From assembly GCA_009760885.1 (NCBI GenBank), contig CM019718.1:32604030-32668029 (forward strand): a stretch of DNA of 64,000 bases, read 5' to 3'. Position 1 is the first letter of the stretch. Every line of letters begins with the position of its first letter. This document shows, piece after piece, positions 1-11,192 of this stretch. Both the position numbers and the translations under genes were made by a program. The stretch is from Achatina immaculata (lineage: Eukaryota; Mollusca; Gastropoda; Stylommatophora; Achatinidae). The notes beneath the pieces were generated by a model. It was not told the origin of the DNA. It saw only the letters and a list, made by a program, of their open reading frames with translations, and did not search any database.

Positions 1-50
1 GTTGTGACCAGGACGGAGCTTTTGTCCAGGAGGAGGAATCTTCGCCACTA

Positions 51-250
51 GTAAGTTTCACCCCTGGGTTAACCTGGGTTAGGCGTATTATCTCAGTATG
101 GGGGTGTTTAGGATGTGATTGACCTCTAGAGCGGAAGTACCGTGACTTGAGTAGCCATCAGGTTTCACCCCTGGTTTAAGCCGGTTTAGGCATATTTCAC
201 CAGTATGGGTATATATCGGACGTGGCCGGCCTCTAGAGCAGAGGTGCCCT
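51..250. repeat. two diverged direct repeats, period about 107 bp
   Basis: The block beginning GTTTCACCCCTGG near position 55 recurs near 162. Both copies end in a similar CTCTAGAGC-containing segment. There are only two copies and they are clearly diverged. The remaining DNA up to about 390 shows nothing recognisable. Confidence 0.6.
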
Positions 251-391
251 TTTAGTATACAAAAGGTCTTCTGTAACAGTTTAGTCTTCTTTCTTCATCC
301 TCTCTTAGCTACCTTTGTTTCTATACCTGTATGTACCTGTATTTTCCAGGTGCTAATCACAGGTAATAAAGTAACAAGACGTTACAGGGAC

Positions 392-428
392 CTCTTCTTC
401 TTCTTCTTCTTCTTCTTCTTCTTCTTCG
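392..428. repeat. (TTC)n microsatellite
   Basis: Uninterrupted CTT/TTC run. On the minus strand this is a GAA run, the same tail carried by family D and the I-clade LINE in this window, so it may be the tail of a decayed insertion. No attached body was recognised. Confidence 0.8.
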
Positions 429-512
429 TCTGTGTTCTGTTGTCCAGATTCAGATACCTATTGTCCGGGCAAAATCATGCAGTCTCTAGGAGGCCATGCT
501 TTGGGTACCAAC

Positions 513-690
513 GGGACAGAGATGGGTTCAGGCTTCTAGGTAGATGGGACAGAGATGGGTTCAGGCTTCTAGGTAGATGGGACAGAGATGGGTTCAGGCT
601 TCTAGGTAGATGGGACAGAGATGGGTTCAGGCTTCTAGGTAGATGGGACAGAGATGGGTTCAGGCTTCTAGGTAGATGGGACAGAGATGC
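513..690. repeat. 33 bp minisatellite, about 5 copies
   Basis: Units start with GGGACAGAGATGGG at 513, 546 and so on to 678, period exactly 33 bp. Because 33 is a multiple of 3, both strands stay open through it (11-residue peptide repeats), but nothing else supports translation. Confidence 0.95.
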
Positions 691-767
691 AGGATGTGCC
701 CAGGAGTCTGGATACCTGTTTTGCATGTGTGGTCAAGGGGGCGTGTCTGTTCTGTCTGCTCCTCTCC

Positions 768-1490
768 ACAGATTCTTTATTTGTTTTACTTTCTGAAGAG
801 CGATAGATGTTCTCCTTTTAATATCTTCTCATTATATCTCCACTATTAGTAGTGATCTAAAGTATTTCAAAACTCTCCACTTCTTCCAGTTTTTCCTCAT
901 TGATACATATTTCAGCTGCCTTGTTTGTTTTGTCAGTCGTCATCAATTTAGTTTTCTTCGCATTAAGATGGAGGTTTTGCTCATCACTGTTCTTACGGAC
1001 TGACATAATTAGTCTTTCCACTCCTTTTTGTGTTGTGGACAGTAATACTGTGTCATCAGCAAATCTAATCTCTGGTATAACATAACCCCCAATTGTTATG
1101 GCATCGTAATATTCTTTGTCTACATCTTCTCTAACATTCCTCATTATATTTTCAGTATACAAGTTAAATAAGTAAGGTGACAATATGCACCCCTGACAGA
1201 CCACTTGTTTTATGTCAAACCAAGTTGTTGTTTCACCATTTACTCTTACTGCTGCTTGTTGGTCTAGATACAGCAGTGATATTACTTGTATCAAATGTGT
1301 TGGAAATCCCATTTTTTTCCATTATTTCCCAAAGTTTCTGGTGTTGTACACAAACAAACGCCTTTGAGTAGTCTATAAAAGATAAAAATAGATTCACATT
1401 AAATTCTCTGCATTTCTCTGTTCTTAAACGTATATTGAATATATGATCTCTTGATCCTCTTCCTTGCCTAAAAGCTACAAATTCCTTTGT
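768..1490 (-). pseudogene. LINE-B reverse transcriptase remnant (RTE-like)
   Basis: Minus-strand translation shows reverse transcriptase motifs in order: an FIDYSKAF-type motif A (about 1360), VVCQGCILSPYLFNLYTEN (motif B, about 1190) and IRFADDTVLLS (motif C with the catalytic Asp pair, about 1060). The frame changes near 1290, between the segment around motif A and the segment with B and C, so the copy is broken. The low-coordinate end (768-815) matches the start of the LINE-B fragment at 18779 in reverse complement, so both belong to one family. The endonuclease half is missing. A non-LTR retrotransposon is clear; assignment to the RTE clade is inference. Confidence 0.82.
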
Positions 1491-1534
1491 GTAAGTGTAA
1501 AAGGAAAACAAACAAACAAAAAAAAAAAAAAGGT

Positions 1535-1790
1535 AAAATTCCCGTCTCCACGCCATTAAGGCATATTGGGGAATACGGTGTTAAGCCCGTATTTTCCATG
1601 ACCTTTGGCTGTATCACGCCTGGTCGCTTTTACCTTCCCAGATTTCTCTGGTACCCGTTTCTAGAGGCTGGGTGAACCCCGGGGCTTTTTTGGTGTGTAC
1701 CAGAAAAAAAGCCGCTGCTGAGACGTGAACCCTGATTAGTAAACCCAGGGCCTAACCAGCTAACCAGGCCGCCTTGTGTAAATGTAGCTG
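1535..1790 (-). mobile_element. tRNA-derived SINE, family S2 (copy 1)
   Basis: Read on the minus strand, the 5' end carries a Pol III A-box-like TGGTTAGCTGGTTAGG (about 1751-1766) and a B-box-like GGGTTCACGTC about 40 bp downstream. A non-tRNA body and a T-rich 3' end (AATTTTACCTTTTTT) follow. The body recurs in opposite orientation at 19366-19520. The two copies share about 150 bp at moderate identity. The B box is imperfect, so tRNA origin is likely rather than certain. Confidence 0.65.
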
Positions 1791-1910
1791 GAAATAAAAA
1801 TGGCTACCTGACGCCCCGATGTTGGGGTAGCTGTGAAGTACATCGGTTCATACTTTACAATCCAGCGGAAATGCATGATCTAAAAATAAAAAAACCAGTC
1901 TCAGCTACAC

Positions 1911-2788
1911 AGATTTACACAGAGGATAGCCTGCACAACCAAGGACAGACAGAAGTTATGAGTGACTCAGATTTACACAGAGGATAGCCTGCACAACCAA
2001 GGACAGACAGAAGTTATGAGTGACTCAGATTTACACAGAGGATAGCCTGCACAACCAGGGACAGACAGAAGTTATGAGTGACTCAGATTTACACAGAGGA
2101 TAGCCTGCACAACCAAGGACAGGCAGAAGTTATGAGTGACTCAGATTTACACAGAGGATAGCCTGCACAACCAAGGACAGACAGAAGTTATGAGTGACTC
2201 AGATTTACACAGAGGATAGCCTGCACAACCAAGGACAGACAGAAGTTATGAGTGACTCAGATTTACACAGAGGATAGCCTGCACAACCAAGGACAGACAG
2301 AAGTTATGGGTGACTCAGATTTACACAGAGGATAGCCTGCACAACCAAGGACAGACAGAAGTTATGAGTGACTCAGATTTACACAGAGGATAGCCTGCAC
2401 AACCAAAGACAGACAGAAGTTATGAGTGACTCAGATTTACACAGAGGATAGCCTGCACAATCAAGGACAGACAGAAGTTATGGGTGACTCAGATTTACAC
2501 AGAGGATAGCCTGCACAACCAAAGACAGACAGAAGTTATGGGTGACTCAGATTTACACAGAGGATAGCCTGCACAACCAAAGACAGACAGAAGTTATGGG
2601 TGACTCAGATTTACACAGAGGATAGCCTGCACAACCAAAGACAGACAGAAGTTATGGGTGACTCAGATTTACACAGAGGATAGCCTGCACAACCAAAGAC
2701 AGACAGAAGTTATGGGTGACTCAGATTTACACAGAGGATAGCCTGCACAACCAAAGACAGACAGAAGTTATGGGTGACTCAGATTTAC
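1911..2788. repeat. 58 bp minisatellite, 15 copies
   Basis: Units start AGATTTACACAGAGGATAGC at 1911 and 1969, and the last partial unit starts at 2781, period 58 bp. Early units mostly carry GAGTGACTC with CAAGGACAG. Late units carry GGGTGACTC with CAAAGACAG, so the array has two blocks of variants that expanded locally. Confidence 0.97.
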
Positions 2789-4138
2789 GGCTTACACAAG
2801 CTAAAGATGTAAGTTTAACGTACACTAGCGTTAGCAGCGACTAAAATCTATAGCAGACAAATTATAGCAGACAAAAGCTAGCAGTGACTAACATTTATAG
2901 CAGATTAAAAGTAAGCAGTAACAAATATCTATAGTAGACAAAAGCTTCCATCCATTCAAAAAAAAAAAAAAAGCTGTCACAAAAAAAGTTGTAAAATCCT
3001 ATATAAAACAGACCATCTTCCACGCGTACTTGTATGACTGTATCAAGCTTACAGTGTGACATCAAATGTCTTCAAAACAACACCTGGAGATTCCCTGTCT
3101 ATTTTTGTACATTGAGTAAGTAATATTTTTAACACTCAGGTCGCGGTGCTTACCTTTAAAAAAAAAAAAAACAAGTCACAATTCCCACTTTCTACAGAAA
3201 ATTTGTGAGTCATCATCAGATCTAATTTTACCACGACCTTTTTCAAAGGTGACCTGTTTTTTTTTTCTTTTAGGGAATCCCTCGGTTCTTTGTGATCTCA
3301 TTCTGAATATAAAAAAAAAAAAAAATAGGACGGGGGAAATTAGTCTAAATTTACACAAAGGAACTCAAATACGGCAGAGAATATACAGAAGTTACGGCTA
3401 TAGTGTGACAAACTGAAGGTCTGATCTGACGCTACAGAGATGTCGCTAGACGACATTACGTGATTGAGGAAAGGTCTGAGATGTGTTCTGAGCTGGCCCC
3501 CGCCATAACCATCAAGGTGGGGAGGTGGGGGAGGGGGAGTGGAGGGAGGGAAGAGATCTTTCTATAGCATGTTGGCCAGATTAAAGTTAACACATGGCCC
3601 TGCAACTGATAGAACAGTAGGCAAAACTAGGGTCTTTGCCAGTTCCAGGTAGGCAAGTCCACATAAACTGAGTCAACAGTCTAGCACCAAGACCTTCGGT
3701 CCTCATCCCAAGACATTAGACAGACACAGACGAAAAGAGCCACGAATGTCTTACTTAAATAATTAGATGCGAGAAAGTGTCAGTCTTAGTTCCCTGCTTC
3801 CCCGTGTCGTGGAACTAATCCAAACGTGACTTTATTGTGTCACGTAAAGAGAACTGTTTTAAGACGCCCATATGGCGTGACCGAATGATTTCTGTTATCC
3901 GTGTTATCTTTGTTATCCTTGTTATCTTTGTTAAGCGTGGCCTCGATTTGCTTTAAAACATGCACCGTTTATGTCAAACTGTTTCCTTCACGAGGTTTTC
4001 TTCCGTAACTCCGCCAGAAGGTTCCAAATGTTACTCCTGCAGTTGTAAACTTTGCTGCTGCAAGGAGACGTGTTGCTCAAACATCAGATGCCACCGTCAC
4101 GTATTGTCACGTCAGTTGTTGCTGTTGCCGTGGTGTAG
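2789..4138. other. no gene recognised
   Basis: AT-rich sequence with several poly-A runs (2959, 3160, 3311) and a short TTATC repeat near 3895-3930. Its short open frames have no recognisable family. Confidence 0.5.
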
Positions 4139-4145
4139 ATGTTGC

Positions 4146-4402
4146 TAATGAAAACTCTCTCTCTCTCTCTCTCTCTCCTCTCTTTCTCTCTCTTTATTAC
4201 CTTTTCACTTTTCACTCTCTCTCTCTTTCTCTCTATTTCTCTTTCTCTCTCTCTCTTTTTTCACTCTCTTTCTCTCTCTGTTTCTCTTTGCATTTCTCTT
4301 TCTCCCTCATTTTTCACTCTTTTTCTCTCTCTCTATTTCTCTCTCTATTTCTCTTTCTCTCTCTCTCCTCTCTCTCGACTTTCTCTCTCTCTCTCTCTCT
4401 TC
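4146..4402. repeat. (CT)n low-complexity tract
   Basis: Imperfect CTCTCT/TTTCTC pyrimidine tract. The open frames across it encode only Ser, Leu and Phe. Confidence 0.95.
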
Positions 4403-4844
4403 ATCTTCTGATTGATTGTAGCGTTTCCTTGCCTACTTTCACTCCCCTGGAACTACTTCTGTTGTTCTCCGTATCCGACACTGTGATTATATTAAACTAC
4501 ATTTATTTCTACATATTCTATATGTTCTGTATACACTTCCTACTATATTCTTACATTAATCGTATTTACTTTTAAACCCCGAGCGAAATTTTGTGACCCC
4601 GACCCCCCCCCCCCCGTTTATTTGTTTTCATCTGCTACGGGTCCCAAAGCAATGCACGGGCGGGGCCCCTCTCTCATAGGGCCTGACTGTAGGTATTATG
4701 CGATTATAAGTTTCGTCAATTCATCCTACAAACCCGCACTCGCCACAGTAACTCACTCTCCATCCAGAACCATGCTTGTATTTTACTATAACCACAAAGA
4801 TCTAAGAGCCCAAACTTGACCCCCTCCCTCCCCCCTCCAGGAAA

Positions 4845-4960
4845 GAGAGCAAGGATGGAAAACTGTGGGCCACACATGAAGAACTCCTGCTGATGGTAGG
4901 TTTCATGGAGGCAACCTATCTCCGTGTCTTGATGAAAGAAGAAGAAGAAGAAGAAGAAAG
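4845..4960 (+). pseudogene. I-clade LINE 3' end fragment with GAA tail
   Basis: Translation gives KLWATHEELLLMVGFMEA, the counterpart of KLYGSIHELQKTVKFIQETG at the C-terminus of the I-clade LINE near 42.24 kb. It runs into a (GAA)n tail at 4937-4957, as that element does. Only about 110 bp survive. Confidence 0.6.
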
Positions 4961-5829
4961 CTTCAAGAACTTATACGTTCTAACAAGAGCTACCCTCTTC
5001 CCCACCGCTGCCACCGCCTGCTTTTCAAATCGCACGGAGAATGATAAGAAGACGCTGCAGTTTATTCTCAACAGATTCCTTATCATTGTTGCCAACCTCA
5101 TCATCACAGCATCAGGGAAGAAAAACTGTAGGAAGATCGTCAACAAAACTGACCATACCTGGAACTGACACGTGTGCAAAGCGCGGGAAAAAAATCAACT
5201 TTATAGAACAACAAAGAAATCAGCTGCAGGTGCCACTTGCAGGTAAGGCAACAAAGACGTCCCGTTCGAACCCGGACAAATATACACAACCCCTCTGACA
5301 AATCCCACAGCAGCGGAAAATGTGTATTTGTCAACTTGTGCCGGCTGACAGACGGACCTTGAAGACATGTCACCACGAATCCGTTCATAAACTTGTTTAC
5401 GCCACAGAAACATTAACATCTCAAAGTGATTACGGGCGGACATTTTGTAGTTTTGATGACTGTTGTTAATTTGCTTGGAGCTGGATGCAGAGTAGCCTCG
5501 GCAGCCTGGCACACGACCTGAAGTAAAGGAAGAGCGACTCCCGGATCAGAAATAGCTGCCGGACTTGCCTGTCCCGGTCAACTTGTTGACAGGGTCGCTT
5601 GTCAGCTGACAGACACACGAGCAGACAGACCATGTAAGGAAACAGTGAAGGACAACTTCCAAGTGCTTTCTGAGAGATTCTATAGGGCACTATTGCGAGA
5701 AAGATGGCCGAGTTGCAGTGAAGGCATGGGCATTGTGGCCAAGAAGATAGAGGTCGACAACACTTTATCCTTTTCTTTCCGACAAAAAAAAAAAAAGGTT
5801 AATCCTTCTCAGTTTGCTTAACGGCGGTG
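4961..5829. other. no gene recognised
   Basis: Mixed-composition DNA with overlapping short open frames on both strands. I found no domain, splice structure or repeat in it, apart from a poly-A run near 5785. Confidence 0.5.
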
Positions 5830-6512
5830 TCTTGTCTTTTTCTCTCTTGTTTTTTTTTCTTGTCTTGTCTTTGTCTTGTCTTTGTCTTTGTCTTGTCTTT
5901 GTCTTTGTCTTGTCTTGTCTTGTCTTGTCCTTGTCTTTGTCTTTGTCTTGTCTTGTCTTTGACTTGTCTTTGTCTTGTCTTTGTCTTGTCTTTGTCTTGT
6001 CTTTGCCCTGTCTTGCCTTGTCTTGTCTGTGTCTTGTCTTTGCCTTTTCTTGTCTTTGTCTTGACTTTGTCTTTCTCTTGTCTTTGTCGTGACTTTGTCT
6101 TGTCTTTGACGTGTCTTGTCTTTGTCTTTGTCTTGTCTTTGCCTTGTCTTTGTCTTTGTCTTGTCTTTGTCTTGTCTTTGTCTTGTCTTTGTCTTGTTTT
6201 GTCTTGTTTTGTCTTGTCTTGTATTTGTCTTGTCTTTGTCTTGTCTTGTCTTTGTCTTTGTCTTGTCTTTGACTTGTCCTGTCTTTGTCTTGTCTTGTCT
6301 TTGACTTGTCTTGTCTTTGTCTTGACTTTGTCTTTGTCTTGTCTTTGTCTTGTCTTTGCCCTGCCTTGCCTTGTCTTGTCTGTGTCTTGTCTTTGCCTTT
6401 TCTTGACTTTGTCTTTCTCTTGTCTTTGTCTTTGTCTTGTCTTATCTTGTCTTGTATTTGTCTTGTCTTGTCTTTGTCTTGTCTTGTCTTTGTCTTGTCT
6501 TGTCTTGTCTTC
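5830..6512. repeat. (TTGTC/TTTGTC)n array
   Basis: About 680 bp built from TTGTC and TTTGTC units in irregular order. It adjoins the 3' end of a family D copy directly (CTTCTGTCTACCTGG at about 6508), so on the minus strand it is that copy's tail, grown into (GACAA)n. Both strands stay open through much of it, giving Lys/Asp/Gln/Thr-rich or Cys/Leu-rich products that I treat as artefacts. Confidence 0.95.
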
Positions 6513-6514
6513 TG

Positions 6515-6745
6515 TCTACCTGGAACTGCTCTCTGCAGCCGATGCATCATGTCGGCTTGGGAACGGGTTATAGCGAATGCACTTTTCAGTTCTTGAGTGG
6601 AATTAAAGAGCAGGGGGCGTGCAGCGCTTCTTTTGCAGACTCCACCACCATGGGGACTACGGCGATCCCTGCCCCGTTAGCCAGACCAGCTTTGTTACTG
6701 GGGATTCCAACAGTGAGGTGGTACAGGGCCTTGGTCAGCTAAAGT
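6515..6745 (-). mobile_element. family D short element (copy 1), body
   Basis: Matches other family D bodies: CTCTGCAGCCGATGC, GGCTTGGGAACGGGTTAT, GACTCCACCACCATGGGGAC, CTGTTACTGGGGATTCCAAC, then GGCCTTGGTCAGC. The sense strand is minus, judged from copies that end in (GAA)n. Its 5' side (higher coordinates) continues into the 34 bp array. There is no ORF and it is non-autonomous. Confidence 0.8.
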
Positions 6746-7500
6746 TCGCCAACCCTGCCGCTAGCATATCAGCTAAGATTCTCCAACCCTGACGCTAGCA
6801 TGTCAGGTATGATTCACCAACCCTGACGCTAGCATGTCAGCTATGATTCACCAACCCTGACGCTAGCATATCAGCTATGATTCGCCAACCCTGACGCCAG
6901 CATGTCAGCTATGATTCGCCAACCCTAACGCCAGCATGTCAGCTATGATTCGCCAACCCTGATGCTAGCATGTCGGCTATGATTCGCCAAAACTGACGCA
7001 GGCATGTCAGCTATGATTCGCCAACCCTGATGCTAGCATGTCGGCTATGATTCGCCAAAACTGACGCAGGCATGTCAGCTATGATTCGCCAACCCTGATG
7101 CTAGCATGTCGGCTATGATTCGCCAAAACTGACGCAGGCATGTCAGCTATGATTCGCCAAACCTGATGCTAGCATGTCGGCTATGATTCGCCAACCCTCA
7201 CGCTAGCATGTCAACTATGATTCGCCAAACCTGACACTAGCATGTCAACTATGATTCGCCAAACCTGACACTAGCATGTCAGCTATGATTCGCCAATCCT
7301 GACACTAGCATGTCAGCTATGATTCGCCAAACCTGACACTAGCATGTCAGCTATGATTCGCCAACCCTCACTCTGGCATGTCAGCTATGATTCGCCAACC
7401 CTCACTCTGGCATGTCAGCTATGATTCGCCAACCCTCACTCTGGCATGTCAGCTATGATTCGCCAACCCTGACGCTAGCATGTCAACCACGAGTCACTAA
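6745..7500. repeat. 34 bp array derived from the family D 5' end, about 22 copies
   Basis: Units start GCTATGATTCGCCAACCCTG with period 34 bp (for example 6840 to 6874). The unit is the 5' subrepeat of family D. Between about 6955 and 7150 two variants alternate as a 68 bp dimer, three times. Confidence 0.96.
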
Positions 7501-8310
7501 TTGCCAAAACGGGTAGCGTCTTCACTTCCACTTAACGGGGATAAGGCAAGTAGTGTTCCCTGTGGTAGTGGAGCCTGCCAAGAAGTCAAGCCACTGTAAT
7601 TCATAACCAGTTCACAGGACGCATCTGCTTCAAATCACAGTCGACGGTAGCAAACACACAAACAAACACCCAAACAAACACACAACCGACGGCCACAAAA
7701 GAAAACCATATCACTCCAGTTATGTTTCTCATGAAACAAAGAGTCATGCTCTTATTAAGCGTCAGCCATCAAAACTCAAGTTTCCATCAAGTGCCACTTT
7801 AACACGTGAGAATCACTGAAGTTGAACTTTACCTACACAAAAAAAAAAAAAAAAGGGCCAGCGCTTCTCAACTCTTTCACATACTTGGACCACTTCATCA
7901 ACTGCGTCATATCACAGCACTATAAGCCCATCTAGCTGATGGCACGTAGTACCATGTCCTTCCCTTGGGGCACGTGATACTGTTACAATTATTTAAAAAT
8001 AAAAGTAGGAACAGCTTTATTAATTAACGACATAACAGCTGTAACGTATAAATTTTCACCATAACCATACCACAACATACAGGACAGGGAAACAAGGAAA
8101 GAAGAGAGAATATAAATTTACATCAATGATGTACAACAAATGAGACTGGGGAAAAAAAAAGAAATAAAGCTGTGACTTGCGAGAAACTGCGTCTTATAGT
8201 GCGTGTGGTGAAGTGTTGTGAATGTACATTAAAGAATGAGGACTTGTGAGATGTAATGTCAGTCTAACTAGTTGCTAGTAAAGAGGAAGTGGAGAGAGGG
8301 GAAAGGAGCG

Positions 8311-8312
<2 letters not shown>
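7501..8312. other. no gene; decayed family D-like scrap
   Basis: The segment at 7530-7600 resembles the central part of family D (TGTGGTAGTGGAGCCTGCCAAGAAG). The rest is AT-rich with A runs and no recognisable coding sequence. Confidence 0.4.

Positions 8313-8366
<54 letters not shown>
8313..8366. repeat. (TA)27 microsatellite
   Basis: Uninterrupted AT dinucleotide run of 54 bp. Confidence 0.98.
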
Positions 8367-8369
<3 letters not shown>

Positions 8370-8399
8370 TTATCAAGCCGAGAAAAGAGTTGGTGGAAT

Positions 8400-8575
8400 A
8401 AATGAATGTTATCGAAACCCAGGGGGGTTCTGTCGTCAGTGTGACCTTGTTTAATGGCTGTAACTAGAAATTCAGAAAACGGCTACATACAGAAACATGG
8501 GATACTGAAACTACACGGTTTGAGCTCGAAATTAGCTATACTTAACCTTCTCCATCCCTACAACTGCGGTGGCTG
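8400..8575. mobile_element. Penelope-like 3'-end remnant in inverted arrangement
   Basis: Positions 8435-8478 (TGTGACCTTGTTTAATGGCT) match the antisense of the Penelope-like ORF end near 55064-55096. The next part (ATGGGATACTGAAACTACAC, from about 8500) matches the sense-oriented segment at 55554-55610. Two oppositely oriented pieces of one element end are therefore fused, as at 55.49 kb. Confidence 0.55.
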
Positions 8576-8754
8576 TGTATATATTATTTTTTGTATAGTT
8601 ATACCCCAAAAATATTCTTGTGTTACCTGATAATGCTCCTTGGTCCGGGGATCACAGGCTGGGAATCACTGGTCTAGACGATCCGTCTCAGTCTAGACAA
8701 CTGTGAGGTAACGGTCGTGGTGACACATCCCCACTACTTGAGATGTATGAAGCA

Positions 8755-8940
8755 CGATAATTTGGTTCTTCTAGATCTTAAGGTTCATATAGATATAGAA
8801 ATTGGCCTAGAAGCCGAGGTTCAGCTAGATCTGGAGATTTTCCTGTATTTTGAGGCTCAGCTAGATCTAGAGGTTCACCTAGATTTTGAGGTTCAGCAAG
8901 ATCTAGAGGTTCTCATATTCTAAGGTTCAGCTAGATCTAC
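8755..8940. repeat. AGATCT/TCTAGA-rich tandem repeat, block 1
   Basis: Imperfect units of about 36 bp around GCTAGATCTAGAGGTTC. Each contains overlapping palindromes AGATCT and TCTAGA. Related units return at 9235-9375. Confidence 0.85.
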
Positions 8941-9234
8941 TACTACTTCTTCTTCATTCGCTTCTACCACCAAGACTGCCCCGCGATCCTCCTGAATTTA
9001 CTCCCGTGGTCCTCGATAGGTCCCGTAGTCCCCCTGTGGTCCCCGAAAGGACCACACGAGATCCACGAGAGGACCACAAGAGGTTCAGAGTATCGCAGGA
9101 CTTGGGCCTGTATTTTTGTTGGGTCTCAGAAGCGGCATTGCGTGACACCGTGGTTTTCGTTGCACCAGTTTAGTCTAGAGTTGGACTTTCTCACCGGAAA
9201 ACCTCGACGTGTTTAGAATATCAGTATATCCCCG

Positions 9235-9375
9235 CTGGGTGATAGCTAGATCTAGAGGTTATCCTAGATTCTGAAGTTCAGCTAGATCTAGAGGTTCACA
9301 TAGATTCTGAGGTCTAGCTAGATTTAAATGTTCAGCTAGATCTAGAGATTCACATAGATTTTGAGGTTCATTACC
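9235..9375. repeat. AGATCT/TCTAGA-rich tandem repeat, block 2
   Basis: Same unit family as 8755-8940 (GCTAGATCTAGAGGTT then CTAGATTCTGA). About 295 bp of unrelated DNA separates the blocks. Confidence 0.85.
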
Positions 9376-9529
9376 CTACAGTGCCTGCACATGTTTAATC
9401 GCAAACATATGAGAGAGAGAGGGAGGGAGGGAGGGAGAGAGAGGAGAGAGAAATGGGAATGTTTGAAGAAAACTCACTCTGTAGAGAATTACCACAAGTA
9501 GGTCAGGGTGCCAGTCACTGGCAACACTG

Positions 9530-9718
9530 CAACAACTGGAACACTTAATGACAACAGGAAAACTGGAGGGGGGAGAGAGGAAGACAAAGAAACAAGATAC
9601 TTGACGGACTAAGAGAGTGGCGCGGAGCACGGACCAGTACACATCTTACAGAAAGAGCAAAGGACAGGTGGTTGTGGAAATCAGTGACGACCAACCCCTG
9701 ACTGGCATGGACCAGAGA
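9530..9718 (+). pseudogene. LINE-C 3' end fragment
   Basis: Plus-strand reading shows an AGKLEG-like C-terminal region, then KGQVVVEISDDQPLTGMDQR. This parallels KGYMVVKISNDKRLNGIGQR in the minus-strand LINE fragment at 28.3-28.9 kb. The frame is broken between the two parts. The coding end runs straight into the GA-rich array. Confidence 0.65.
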
Positions 9719-10814
9719 GAGAGAGAGAGAGAAGAGAGAAAAAGAAAGAGAAAAAGAGAGAGAGAAAGAGAGAGAAAGAGAAAAAGAAAGAGAGAGAAAA
9801 AGAGAGAGAGAAAGAGAGAGAAAAAAGAGAGAGAAAAAGAGAGAAAGAGAGAGAGAAGAGAGAGAGAAGGAGAGAGAAAGAAAGAGAGAGAAGAGAGAGA
9901 GAAAAAGAGAAAAGAGGGAGAGAGAAGAGAGAGAGAGAAAAAGAGAGAAAGAGAGAGAGAGAAAGAGAGTGAAAAAGAGATAGAAAGAGAGAGAGAAGGA
10001 GAGAGAAAAAAAGAAAAGAAGAGAGAAAGAAGAGAGAGAGAACAAGAGAGAGAAGAGAGAGAAAAACAGAGAAAGAGAGAGAAAGAAAGAGAGTGAAAAA
10101 GAGAGAGAGAAGAAAGAGAGAGAAAAGAGAGAGAGAGAGAAGAGAGAAAAAGAGAGAGAAAGAGAGAGAAAAAGAAAGAAAGAGAAAAAGAGAGAGAGAA
10201 AGAGAGAGAAAGAAAGAGAGAGAAAAAGAAAGAGAGAGAGAAAGAGAGAGAAAAAAAGAGAGAGAAAAAGAGAGAAAGAGAGAGAGAAGAGAGAGAGAAA
10301 GAGAGAGAAAAGAAGAGAGATAGAAGAGAGAGAGAAAAAGAGAAAAGAGGGAGAGAGAAGAGAGAGAGAAAAAAGAGAGAAAGAGAGAGAGAAAGAAAGA
10401 GAGTGAAAAAAGAGAGAGAAAGAGAGAGAGAAGGAGAGAGAAAGAAAGAGAGAGAAAAGAAGAGAGAAAGAAGAGAGAGAGAAAAAGAGAGAGAAGAGAG
10501 AGAAAAACAGAGAAAGAGAGAGAGAAAGAAAGAGAGTGAAAAAGAGAGTGAAAAAGAGAGAGAAAGAGAGAGAAGAAAGAGAGAGAAAAGAGAGAGAGAG
10601 AAAAAAAGAGAGAGAAAGAGAAATAAAGAAAGAGAGAGAGAAAAAGAGAGAGAGAAAGAGAGAGAAAAAGAGAGAAAGAAAGAGAGAGAAGGAGAGAGAA
10701 GGAGAGAGAAAAAGAGAGAAAGAGAGAGAAGAGAGAGAGGAGAAAAGAGAGAGAAAGGGAGAGAGAAGAGAGAAAAAAGAAGAGAGAAAAGAGAGAAAGA
10801 AAGAAAGAGAGAGA

Positions 10815-10845
<31 letters not shown>

Positions 10846-11131
10846 AAGAAAAAGGAGAGAGAAAAATAAAGAAAGAGAGAGAAAAAAGAGAGAGAGAGAA
10901 AGAAAGACAGAGAAAAAGAGAGAGAAAAGAGAGAGAGAAAGAGAGAGAAGGATAGAGAAAAGAGAGAAAGAAAGAAAGAGAGAGAAGAGAGAGAGAGAAA
11001 GAGAAAGAAGGAGAGAGAAAAATAAAGAAAGAGAGAGAAAAAAGAGAGACAGAGAAAGAAAGACAGAGAAAAAGAGAGAGAAAAGAGAGAGAGAAAGAGA
11101 GAGAAGGAGAGAGAAAAAGAGAAAAAGAAAG

Positions 11132-11163
<32 letters not shown>

Positions 11164-11192
11164 AAAGAGAGAGAGAGAGAGAGAGGAGGGTC
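9716..11192. repeat. GA-rich (GAGA/GAAA)n array, about 1.48 kb
   Basis: Nearly pure purine strand built from GAGA and GAAA blocks, including duplicated stretches (10840-10960 resembles 11010-11110). The Ser/Leu/Phe-rich minus frames (up to 622 codons) and Arg/Glu/Lys-rich plus frames are products of the repeat. It begins exactly where the LINE-C fragment ends. Confidence 0.98.

Noticed and set aside
1911..2788. Evenly spaced repeats resembling a CRISPR array
   Set aside because: The 58 bp units are contiguous with no variable spacers, and the genome is eukaryotic. It is a minisatellite.
5765..6573. Lys/Asp/Gln/Thr-rich and Cys/Leu-rich long frames
   Set aside because: Products of the (TTGTC/TTTGTC)n array.
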